18,797 bases of DNA. Origin: JADCCX01 sp031378805. Its GTDB lineage: Bacteria; Pseudomonadota; Alphaproteobacteria; Rhizobiales; Beijerinckiaceae. Where the stretch lies: assembly GCA_031378805.1 (NCBI GenBank), contig JANNEO010000084.1, forward strand, positions 1-18,797. Direction: 5' to 3'. The translations under genes and the position numbers were made by a program. The number at the start of each line of letters is the position of its first letter. Position 1 is the stretch's first letter. Shown piece after piece: positions 1 to 6,933 of the stretch. Below the pieces are notes generated by a model. It ran no database searches, was not told the origin of the DNA, and saw only the letters and a program-made list of their open reading frames with translations.

Positions 1-2
1 TG

Positions 3-104
3 CAGTGCGGGACCGTGCTGACGGAAGATATGCAGGATGGGCAAGTTGTGGATGGGGTGCGGGTGGTGAACCCGTTCAGATCAGCGGTTTCGGTGCCAGA
101 ATGA
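3..104 (+). CDS. PIN-domain (VapC-family) RNase toxin, C-terminal fragment
   Basis: Only the last 33 codons lie in the window; the frame is open to the left edge and ends in TGA at 102-104. The visible peptide contains TEDMQDGQ, then VDGVRVVNPF. This matches the C-terminal end of PIN-domain proteins, where an acidic residue in the (S/T)ED segment helps bind the catalytic metal and a hydrophobic-NPF strand closes the fold. PIN-domain VapC proteins are metal-dependent RNases, usually the toxin of a type II toxin-antitoxin pair. Its antitoxin would lie outside the window to the left. The stop overlaps the ATG of the next gene (ATGA, 101-104), which suggests translational coupling. The family call rests on a short segment, so it is moderate; activity cannot be judged. 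Confidence 0.6.
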   Translation, partial: QCGTVLTEDMQDGQVVDGVRVVNPFRSAVSVPE

Positions 105-742
105 CGCCTAAAGAGATCGCAGTTAGGCATCCGCGTCTCTACCATCTGACGGAACGCGACGCTGTGTCGAAGATCCGCAAGCATGGGCTTTGGTCAACCG
201 CGGCGCTGGTTCGAGATTGCGGGCTTGATGAGGCGGCTCAATACGCACTGCTACGCAAGCGCAGAAAAAGCGCTGTGGTGCTCGATCATCCGGTTTTCGG
301 GCCCATCACCATCAGCGACAACTCGCCCTTGTCGGAAGCCAGGCTTGCTCACTGCCTTGATGATGGGCTTTCGGCGTCGGATTGACTTGGCGTCCTGAAC
401 GGATTCGCTTTTTTCTTTTCCAAGGAAAAGTTTGCACGCAAACTCCGCCAAGCACCTAACAATCGAAGCAGGGCGAAGTCGCTGCTCGTGTTCGACACGC
501 TTCCACTTGTACAGTCCTGCTTCTCGCGGGTGGCGATCTCGCCGATCAATTCTGGCGCGACGGTCCATCAGCCGCCAAGGCGCGGTACCTCGACGTTCGC
601 CCCGGCTGCTGGGGTCGATTACAGGCAGTGGAGCCTTTGCCGGGGATTGATCGCGCCCGGTAGAATTAAGGAAGTTGTGGTGCAGGATGGAGTGCCAGAT
701 GTTGACCAGTATCTTCTTGAGGTACTCCCCCTAGATTCCTAA
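101..742 (+). pseudogene. DUF7002-like protein interrupted by an in-frame TGA
   Basis: ATG at 101 opens a protein beginning MTPKEIAVRHPRLYHLTE. The first 94 codons carry the family's N-terminal features: YHLTE, a KHGLWST segment, and HPVFGPITISDN. TGA at 383-385 then interrupts it. The same frame continues without a shift: LNGFAFFF follows four codons later, then LLVFDT, SPINSGAT, RRGTSTFAP and VQDGVPDVDQYLLEV, ending at TAA 740-742. As I recall the family, a Trp precedes the LN..VFFW segment, so the change is most simply TGG to TGA. Total length (213 codons) fits an intact member. The function of the family is unknown to me. Alternatives are a sequencing error or two separate short products; GTG at 488 could restart a C-terminal piece, but I see no strong ribosome site. 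It is coupled to the PIN-toxin gene and convergent with ftsK, with 6 bp between stops. Confidence 0.75.
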
Positions 743-748
743 GATGAC

Positions 749-3661
749 TCACGCCTCCTCCCCCTCCACCAGAATCTCCCGCTTCCCGGCATGGTTGGCC
801 GCCCCCACCACGCCTTCCTTCTCCATCCGCTCCATCAGGCTTGCCGCGCGGTTATACCCGATCTGCAACCGCCGCTGGATGTAGCTCGTGGATGCTTTCT
901 TGTCGCGCAGCACCACGCGCACGGCCTGATCGTAGAGATCGCCGCCTTCCTCGCCAAATTCGCCCTTGTCGAAGACCGCGCCGTCGTCGCTTTCTTCCGC
1001 GCCCGCTTCATCCTCCTCGCGGGTGATGGAATCGAGATATTGCGGCTTGCCCTGGCGCTTGAGGTGGTTGACGACGCGCTCGACCTCTTCGTCCGACACG
1101 AACGGCCCGTGCACGCGGTTGATGCGCCCGCCGCCCGCCATATAGAGCATGTCGCCCTGGCCCAGCAGCTGCTCCGCGCCCATTTCACCCAGGATCGTGC
1201 GGCTGTCGATCTTGCTTGTCACCTGGAAGCTGACGCGCGTCGGGAAGTTGGCCTTAATCGTGCCGGTGATGACGTCGACCGAGGGGCGCTGCGTCGCCAT
1301 GATGACGTGGATGCCTGCGGCACGCGCCATCTGCGCCAGGCGCTGCACCGCACCTTCGATATCCTTGCCGGCCACCATCATCAGGTCGGCCATCTCGTCG
1401 ATGAGGACCACGATGTAGGGGATCGAATCGAGCGGCATCTCCTCCTGGGTGTAGAGGATCTCGCCGGTTTCCTTGTCGAAGCCGCTCTGCACCGTACGGG
1501 TGATGACTTCGCCGGTGGCGCGGGCTTCCGCCACGCGGGCGTTGAAGCCGTCGATGTTGCGCACACCGACCTTCGACATCTTCTTGTAGCGCTCCTCCAT
1601 CTCGCGGACCGCCCATTTCAACGCCACGACCGCCTTTTTCGGGTCGGTGACGACAGGGGTCAGCAGATGCGGGATGCCGTCATAGACCGAGAGTTCGAGC
1701 ATCTTGGGATCGATCATGATCAGGCGGCACTGGGCGGGGGTCAGCCGGTAGAGCAGCGACAGGATCATGGTGTTGATGGCGACGGATTTGCCCGAGCCGG
1801 TGGTGCCCGCCACCAGCAGATGCGGCATCTTGGCAAGTTCCGCGATCACGGCCTCGCCGCCGATGGTCTTGCCCATGGAGAGCGCCAGCTTGTGGGGCGA
1901 CTTCTCGAAATCCTGGCTGCCGATCAGCTCGCGGAAATACACGGTTTCACGGCGCTGGTTCGGCAGTTCGATGCCGATGGCATTGCGTCCCTGCACCACG
2001 GCCACGCGGGCGGATATGGCCGACATTGATCGGGCGATATCATCGGCCAGGCTGATGACCCTGGACGATTTAGTGCCGGGCGCGGGCTCCAGTTCATAGA
2101 GCGTGACCACGGGGCCGGGGCGCACGTTGATGATCTCGCCCTTGACGCCGAAATCATCGAGCACGCCTTCCAGCAGCCTTGCATTCTGCTCCAGCGCATC
2201 TTCGGAGATGGTCACCACATTGGTGCGTTTCGGCTCGTTCAGCAAGGAGAGCGGCGGCAGTTCGTAGGTGTCGCGCCCCAGCAGATCGGGCTGTGCCTCG
2301 CGTGTCTCGCGCTTGCCGGGCTTGACGGCGACAGCAGAAGCCGTGACGCGGCTCGCCGGACGGGTGACCGCCGCGCCGGGAGCCTGGACTTCCCCATGAT
2401 CGACATAGGCCGTGTGAGAAGCAACCATCGGTTCCTCAGCGAAGGAAGGCTCAAGCCGTTGCCCCGCCATGCGCCGCCGGGCAGCCGCGTGCAGAGCCTC
2501 GATGGCGGCGCGCTCTCCAGGTCTTCCATGCTCTGGCTGCGGCATGGGCGCTTCCACCGCGACTGGTTCTTCCGCCCGCAACAGACCCAGCTTGCGCTTC
2601 GCGGCCTGCTGCAGGGCGTGTACGGCGGCGCCGTAACCTGCGGTCTGCGGCGCGGCATGGAGGCTGACCTCTGGCGCCAGCGGTGCGGCTTCACTTTCGA
2701 CAACACGGCGCTGATAGACCGGAGCGGAAACCTCCGACATGGCCTCGCGTGCGACTTCAGGGACACGTTGCAGCACGGGCTCGCGCCGGATCTGAGCGGC
2801 CTGCGCGCCACCGGCCATCGCATAGGCCGACGGGTCTTCTCGCGTTGCCTTCTCGACCAACGCGCGTGCGCCGGATGCGATCCGGCGACCGGTTCCCTGG
2901 CGAAAGGCCCTCACGGAACCACCGATGGCGCGGGCTGACGCGCCAACCCCGTGGATGACAGCGCCCACCAGCACGAGAGAGCGGCTCGGCTCGTCGTCGC
3001 GGTGCTCATCCTCGTCGAGATCTGAATGGCGGCGTGGCTTTGCATCGTCCTCCGCATCATCGCCTGCCGCCGCGAGGTCGCGGGTCATGGCGAAATGCAG
3101 GGCGACAATGGCGACGACCGCAAAAAGACCTGCCGCCATCATCTTGGCAATGCCGCTCTGGCCGAGCAGCAACAAAGGCAGGCGCTCGATGCCATCGCCC
3201 ACCGCGCCACCCAGACCGGTCGGCAGCGGCCAGCTATCCGCGCGTGGCAACAGCGAAGCGAAGGCGGCAGCGCTGAACACACCCAGCACCCAGGCAGCAA
3301 CGCGGGCGAACATCCGGTCCAGCACACGGTGCCTCACCAGGGCGAGGCCCCAGGCCGCAAGGGGCGCCAGCACAGCCAGAATGGCCACGCCGAACAGCTG
3401 GATCGCAATATCGGAGACAACCGCGCCAGGCATCCCGAGCCAGTTCTTCACAGGCCCATCAACGGCATGGTTGAAGCTTGGATCGCGCACGGACCATGAC
3501 ATCAGAGCGATGGCCAAAACGGCCGTCAGGGCCAGCAGAATGCACCCCAGGATTTCCGCGAACCGTTTGCGGGCAATATCGCGCAGGATATCGCGGACGG
3601 ATTCCCGTGCCCCGCCACCATAGGCGACCGAACGGGCAGCAGGTTTTCTTGCCATCGACAT
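749..3661 (-). CDS. ftsK: DNA translocase FtsK
   Basis: This 970-residue protein pumps DNA at the division septum and helps resolve chromosome dimers by activating XerCD recombination. The N-terminal part has four hydrophobic segments (about residues 34-56, 80-110, 117-138 and 170-192), consistent with inner-membrane anchoring. A charged, Ala/Pro-rich linker spans about 195-465. The RecA-like motor follows, with Walker A GTTGSGKS at 619-626 and Walker B VVLIDEMADL at 751-760. A C-terminal winged-helix gamma domain (about 905-967), which reads KOPS orientation sequences, contains YIQRRLQIGYNRAA. The ATG at 3661 is preceded by AAGAG seven bases upstream; ATG 3655 is an alternative. The linker contains two similar copies of a basic helix (about 347-363 and 387-403). 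The gene appears intact and stands alone behind a 264-bp spacer. Confidence 0.97.
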   Translation of the reverse strand: MSMARKPAARSVAYGGGARESVRDILRDIARKRFAEILGCILLALTAVLAIALMSWSVRDPSFNHAVDGPVKNWLGMPGAVVSDIAIQLFGVAILAVLAPLAAWGLALVRHRVLDRMFARVAAWVLGVFSAAAFASLLPRADSWPLPTGLGGAVGDGIERLPLLLLGQSGIAKMMAAGLFAVVAIVALHFAMTRDLAAAGDDAEDDAKPRRHSDLDEDEHRDDEPSRSLVLVGAVIHGVGASARAIGGSVRAFRQGTGRRIASGARALVEKATREDPSAYAMAGGAQAAQIRREPVLQRVPEVAREAMSEVSAPVYQRRVVESEAAPLAPEVSLHAAPQTAGYGAAVHALQQAAKRKLGLLRAEEPVAVEAPMPQPEHGRPGERAAIEALHAAARRRMAGQRLEPSFAEEPMVASHTAYVDHGEVQAPGAAVTRPASRVTASAVAVKPGKRETREAQPDLLGRDTYELPPLSLLNEPKRTNVVTISEDALEQNARLLEGVLDDFGVKGEIINVRPGPVVTLYELEPAPGTKSSRVISLADDIARSMSAISARVAVVQGRNAIGIELPNQRRETVYFRELIGSQDFEKSPHKLALSMGKTIGGEAVIAELAKMPHLLVAGTTGSGKSVAINTMILSLLYRLTPAQCRLIMIDPKMLELSVYDGIPHLLTPVVTDPKKAVVALKWAVREMEERYKKMSKVGVRNIDGFNARVAEARATGEVITRTVQSGFDKETGEILYTQEEMPLDSIPYIVVLIDEMADLMMVAGKDIEGAVQRLAQMARAAGIHVIMATQRPSVDVITGTIKANFPTRVSFQVTSKIDSRTILGEMGAEQLLGQGDMLYMAGGGRINRVHGPFVSDEEVERVVNHLKRQGKPQYLDSITREEDEAGAEESDDGAVFDKGEFGEEGGDLYDQAVRVVLRDKKASTSYIQRRLQIGYNRAASLMERMEKEGVVGAANHAGKREILVEGEEA

Positions 3662-3738
3662 TGCTGAACTCTTTACTCGTACGCAACTGACCGAGCGGCA
3701 ACTTGCGGAATGCCACTCCTGACGGGACGATAGGGCAA

Positions 3739-3776
3739 GCCGGTTAAAGTCCCGTTTAACCTTGGTGGCCGGTTAA
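3739..3776. repeat. GCCGGTTAA repeats forming a palindrome upstream of ftsK
   Basis: GCCGGTTAA occurs directly repeated at 3739-3747 and 3768-3776. Between them TTTAACC (3755-3761) is the inverse of GGTTAAA (3742-3748), giving a 7-bp-arm palindrome with a 6-bp spacer. It lies about 80-115 bp upstream of the ftsK start, so an operator role is plausible. The TTAA spacings here are 8 and about 11-13 bp, so it is not a standard CtrA box (TTAA-N7-TTAA). No regulator can be assigned. Confidence 0.45.
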
Positions 3777-3810
3777 GGCGGTTATTCAAAAGCGCCGCAA
3801 AAGCCACACA

Positions 3811-3854
3811 AACAATAAAAAGGGCGGAGCCGAGGTTTGAGCCTCTGCTCCGCC
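3811..3854 (-). terminator. Rho-independent terminator downstream of amt
   Basis: On the minus strand a GC-rich stem is formed by GGCGGAG and CTCCGCC (3823-3829 and 3848-3854), continued inside by GAGG/CCTC around a short loop. It is followed by CTTTTTATTG (3821 downwards). This is a textbook intrinsic terminator placed about 70 bp past the amt stop codon, separating the glnK-amt unit from ftsK. Confidence 0.85.
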
Positions 3855-3880
3855 AGTTCAGGAGGAAAACAGTCCCGGGA

Positions 3881-3914
3881 GAAAGAAAGACCCGCCGTGG
3901 GACGAAGCGGCGGG
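3881..3914 (-). terminator. First hairpin after amt, possible terminator
   Basis: CCCGCCG (3891-3897) and CGGCGGG (3908-3914) form a 7-bp stem with a 10-base loop, only 11 bp past the amt stop. On the minus strand it is followed by the T-rich TCTTTCTTTCTCC. The tail is interrupted by C, so it is a weaker terminator than the next hairpin; it may also protect the 3' end of the mRNA. Confidence 0.5.
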
Positions 3915-3925
3915 CCTGAGGCGTT

Positions 3926-5422
3926 TCAGTAGTTGTAGGACCGCTCGCCATGCTCGGCGATATCGAGACCTTCGCGCTCCTGCTCGGGCGAGACCCGCAG
4001 GCCCACGACGACATCGACGATCTTGAAGAGCACCAGCGAACCCACACCCGACCAGACGATGGTGAGCAGCACAGCCTTGACCTGCGCCCAGACAGCGGTG
4101 GCAAAGACGTAGTCCGCGACAGCCAGTTCGCCCGGCTTCAAGGTGTAGTCAGGGATGCCCACGCCGCCCAGTGACGGATTGACGAGGATGCCCGTGGCAA
4201 CGGCGCCGAGGATGCCTGCGATGCAGTGGATGCCGAAAACGTCCAGCGAATCATCGTATTTCAGCGCATTCTTGACCGTCGTGCAGAAGAAGAAGCACAG
4301 CGCGCCAGCCAACAGGCCCAACACCAGGCAGCCCATCGGGCCGCCAAATCCGGAAGCCGGTGTGACGGCAACCAGGCCGGCAACCGCGCCCGAAACCATG
4401 CCGAGGAGCGAAGGCTTGCCCTTGGCGGCCCATTCCACGAAAAGCCAGGCAACGGCAGCGGCAGCGGCCGCAACGAAGGTGTTGATCATCGCCAGCGCGG
4501 CCACGCCATTGGCCTCAAGGTTGGAACCGGCGTTGAAGCCGAACCAGCCAACCCAGAGCATCGCGGCGCCGACCATGGTCAGGGTCAGCGAATGGGGAGC
4601 CATCAGTTCCTTGCCATAGCCGACGCGCTTGCCGAGCAGGAAGCAACCGACGAGGCCAGCGATACCGGCATTGATGTGAACAACCGTGCCGCCGGCAAAG
4701 TCCAGCGCGCCCCACTTGTAGACAAGACCGGCATCCGCCGTGATTTCGGCAAGCTTGGCCTCGGCAGCAGCCTTCTTGGCAGCGTCCGTGCCTGCAGCGA
4801 CAACAGCCTTGGCAGCATCACCCAGAGCGTCCGGTCCGCCCCAGTACCAGACCATGTGGGCGATCGGGATATAGACGAAGATCACCCAGAGCACCGTGAA
4901 CAGCACCAGGGCGGAGAACTTCATGCGTTCCGCGAAAGCTCCCACGATCAGTGCGGGCGTGATGCAGGCAAATGTCATCTGGAACACGACATAGGCATAT
5001 TCGGGAATGTAGACGCCGTTCGAGAAGGTGGCTGCGACCGAGTTCGGATCGATCCCCATCAGGAAGGCCTTGGAGAAGCCGCCTACAAAGTCATTCAACG
5101 ATCCGCCATTGGTGAACGTCATTGAATAGCCAAAGGTGACCCATATCAGCGACACGATGCACACGATGGCGAACACCTGGGTGAGCATCGACAGCATGTT
5201 CTTGGTGCGGACCAGACCGCCGTAGAACAGGGCGAGGCCGGGGATCGTCATCAGCAGCACGAGAGCCGAGGCAACGAGCATCCAGGCGACATCGCCCTTG
5301 TTGGGAACGGGTGGCGTGGGCGCGGCCTGGGCCAGCGCGGGAAACGCCGACAGCGCCACGGCCCCTGCCACAAGGCAAAGACGCGCGGCGTTCGGGCGCG
5401 AGAAAAGGGAGGAAGGCATCAT
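3926..5422 (-). CDS. amtB: Ammonium transporter Amt
   Basis: Inner-membrane ammonium channel of the Amt/Mep/Rh family, 498 residues. Residues 1-33 look like a cleavable signal peptide ending ALAQA, followed by about eleven membrane helices. Hallmarks are DFAGGTVVHINAG at 241-253 (pore His249), VFGIHCIAGILG at 396-406 (pore His399), the gate segment MTFACI around 149-154, and the C-terminal GLRVSPEQEREGLD that contacts GlnK. An Ala/Lys-rich stretch of about 40 residues (196-236) is inserted before the DFAGG signature relative to E. coli AmtB; I recall similar inserts in other alphaproteobacterial Amts. ATG 5422 is chosen over the open frame to 5596 because AGGAG lies nine bases upstream and the signal peptide starts there. 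It lies 40 bp after glnK and is probably co-transcribed from the sigma-54-like promoter. Confidence 0.96.
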   Translation of the reverse strand: MMPSSLFSRPNAARLCLVAGAVALSAFPALAQAAPTPPVPNKGDVAWMLVASALVLLMTIPGLALFYGGLVRTKNMLSMLTQVFAIVCIVSLIWVTFGYSMTFTNGGSLNDFVGGFSKAFLMGIDPNSVAATFSNGVYIPEYAYVVFQMTFACITPALIVGAFAERMKFSALVLFTVLWVIFVYIPIAHMVWYWGGPDALGDAAKAVVAAGTDAAKKAAAEAKLAEITADAGLVYKWGALDFAGGTVVHINAGIAGLVGCFLLGKRVGYGKELMAPHSLTLTMVGAAMLWVGWFGFNAGSNLEANGVAALAMINTFVAAAAAAVAWLFVEWAAKGKPSLLGMVSGAVAGLVAVTPASGFGGPMGCLVLGLLAGALCFFFCTTVKNALKYDDSLDVFGIHCIAGILGAVATGILVNPSLGGVGIPDYTLKPGELAVADYVFATAVWAQVKAVLLTIVWSGVGSLVLFKIVDVVVGLRVSPEQEREGLDIAEHGERSYNY

Positions 5423-5431
5423 GGATTGGAA

Positions 5432-5436
5432 CTCCT
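5432..5436 (-). promoter_or_regulatory. Ribosome binding site deciding the amt start
   Basis: AGGAG on the minus strand, nine bases before ATG 5422. It fixes the amt start inside a longer open frame. Confidence 0.75.
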
Positions 5437-5462
5437 GGAACCGGAAGCTGGAGAATGAGGGA

Positions 5463-5801
5463 TCAAAGGGCGTCACGATCGCGTTCGCCGGTACGGATGC
5501 GCACGGCTTTTTCGATGCTTGTGACAAAGATCTTGCCATCACCGATCTGGCCGGTACGGGCAGCGGTGCTGATGGCCTCGACAACCTTGTCGACAAGGAC
5601 GCTGTCCACCGCGACCTCGAGCTTGATCTTGGGCAGGAAGCTCACGGCATATTCGGCACCGCGATAGATTTCCGTATGCCCCTTCTGCCGACCATAGCCC
5701 TTCACCTCAGTCACCGTCATGCCGTGGACGCCAAGCGCGGTGAGTGCGTCTCGGACTTCCTCCAGTTTGAACGGCTTGATCACAGCCATTACGATCTTCA
5801 T
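5463..5801 (-). CDS. glnK: Nitrogen regulatory PII protein GlnK
   Basis: A 112-residue PII signalling protein. It senses ATP/ADP and 2-oxoglutarate, is uridylylated by GlnD, and when deuridylylated plugs the Amt channel. The sequence starts MKIVMAVIKPFKLEEV; the T-loop runs through GYGRQKGHTEIYRGAEY with the uridylylation target Tyr51, and the B-loop/C-terminal part has TGQIGDGKIFV followed by RIRTGE. Length matches the family exactly. It is the first gene of the glnK-amt pair, which is the conserved arrangement, and the promoter upstream suggests nitrogen control through RpoN and NtrC. PII paralogues (GlnB) are similar; linkage to amt favours GlnK. Confidence 0.96.
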   Translation of the reverse strand: MKIVMAVIKPFKLEEVRDALTALGVHGMTVTEVKGYGRQKGHTEIYRGAEYAVSFLPKIKLEVAVDSVLVDKVVEAISTAARTGQIGDGKIFVTSIEKAVRIRTGERDRDAL

Positions 5802-5864
5802 GCGTGTTCGCCTCTCGTTTTGAGTTTTTGCAGCCCCGTCTGAAGGCCTTGTTGATTGAAGGAA

Positions 5865-5880
5865 ACAAGTGGCGTGCCAG
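5865..5880 (-). promoter_or_regulatory. Sigma-54-type promoter of glnK-amt
   Basis: On the minus strand the sequence reads CTGGCACGCCACTTGT, a close match to the RpoN consensus YTGGCACG-N4-TTGC. The GG and GT dinucleotides are separated by 10 bases as required; only the -12 C is replaced by T. It would start transcription about 50 bp before the glnK ATG. RpoN control of glnK-amt is well established in proteobacteria. I could not recognise a clear NtrC site upstream. Confidence 0.65.
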
Positions 5881-5936
5881 AATCAGGCATCCCGCAAAAA
5901 TCAGTCCATACGATCACGAAAACAGCGAAAATACAG

Positions 5937-5979
5937 GGTGGTAAGCCACCAGGATTGCATTTTTGCCTAATATATAGGC
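5937..5979. other. Two small inverted repeats between tesB and glnK
   Basis: GGTGG-TAAG-CCACC (5937-5950) and GCCTA-ATATA-TAGGC (5965-5979) are short palindromes in an AT-rich spacer. On the minus strand the first is followed by CTGTATTTT, so it could be a weak terminator for tesB. Either could instead be an operator upstream of the glnK promoter. The sequence does not decide between these. Confidence 0.35.
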
Positions 5980-6000
5980 TATTGCTTATTATGGAGGCAA

Positions 6001-6894
6001 TCAAGCTTTCTGGCGCGGTCGGATGAGGCCCTCCTGCGCGACTGAGGCGATCAGGCGACCGTCACGGGTGTAGATGAGTCCACGGGCCAGCCCCAAAGCC
6101 CCTGCCGAGGATGGACTGTCCTGGGCATACAACAGCCAGTCATCCATCCGGAAGTCGCGGTGAAACCACATGGCGTGATCGAGCGACGCCGCCTGGATAT
6201 CCGCATCGGACACCGACTTTCCGTGCGCAACCAGCGCCGTGTCGATCAAGGTCATGTCAGAGGCATAGGCCAGCACGGCGAGATGCATGGCGGGGTCATC
6301 CGGCAACGGGCCAGTGGCGCGAAACCAGACATGCTGGACCGGATTCGCCCGCTCCTCCACCGTCAAAGCCTGGCCGAGAGTGCGCTTGAGGCAAACGGGC
6401 CTTAGCTCGATGGGACGCTTGCGCAGGAAATAGCGGCGCGTGCTCTCCGGCAACTTGTCGCCAAAGGTATCCAGAATCTGCTGCTCCGACATCAGCCTGT
6501 CCGGCGCGGGAACCTCCGGCATCGGCAGTTGATGTTCATAGCCCGTCTCGTGGCGGTGGAAAGACGCCGAGAGGGCGAAGATCGCCACGCCGTTCTGCCG
6601 CGCCACGACCCGCCTGGTGGCAAAGCTGCGGCCATCGCGCAAGGCCTCCACCTCGTAGGCGATGGGCAGCGCCGGATCGCCGGGCAGAATGAAATAGGCA
6701 TGGAGCGAATGGGGCTGAAGGCCACTGCCGACCGTGCGCATCGTCGCCACAAGCCCCTGGCTGATCACCAGGCCGCCAAAGATTCTTTGCCAGCCCACAT
6801 CGGGGCTGCGACCCTGGAACAGGTTGCTTTCAGACTGTTCGAGGTCAAGTATGGAAAGCAGATTTCCGACGGCTGAATTGGTTAAGGCTGACAT
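6001..6894 (-). CDS. tesB: Acyl-CoA thioesterase II
   Basis: TesB hydrolyses medium- and long-chain acyl-CoA to free fatty acid and CoA in the cytoplasm. The 297-residue product has the double hot-dog layout: an N-terminal half with GGLVISQGLVA (40-50) and HAYFILPGDP (65-74), and a C-terminal half with SLDHAMWFHRDFR (237-249) and SVAQEGLIR (284-292). The expected catalytic residues are visible as Asp213, Ser237 (Thr in E. coli TesB) and Gln287. ATG 6894 (MSALTNSAV) gives the usual family length; the open frame reaches 7308 but that part overlaps the divergent monooxygenase and is not TesB-like. ATG 6912 is also possible; neither has a clear ribosome site. It diverges from the next gene with about 39 bp between starts. 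Confidence 0.93.
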   Translation of the reverse strand: MSALTNSAVGNLLSILDLEQSESNLFQGRSPDVGWQRIFGGLVISQGLVATMRTVGSGLQPHSLHAYFILPGDPALPIAYEVEALRDGRSFATRRVVARQNGVAIFALSASFHRHETGYEHQLPMPEVPAPDRLMSEQQILDTFGDKLPESTRRYFLRKRPIELRPVCLKRTLGQALTVEERANPVQHVWFRATGPLPDDPAMHLAVLAYASDMTLIDTALVAHGKSVSDADIQAASLDHAMWFHRDFRMDDWLLYAQDSPSSAGALGLARGLIYTRDGRLIASVAQEGLIRPRQKA

Positions 6895-6933
6895 GGCACA
6901 GGCCGATACCATCGACACGATACGAGAGAAAGC

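Noticed and set aside
791..2029. 412-codon open frame on the + strand inside ftsK
   Set aside because: It is antisense to the conserved motor domain and has the His/Asp/Arg-rich composition typical of the complement of GC-rich coding DNA; no family resemblance.
3742..3761. CtrA box upstream of ftsK
   Set aside because: The two TTAA elements are 8 bp apart, not 7; reported only as an unassigned palindrome.
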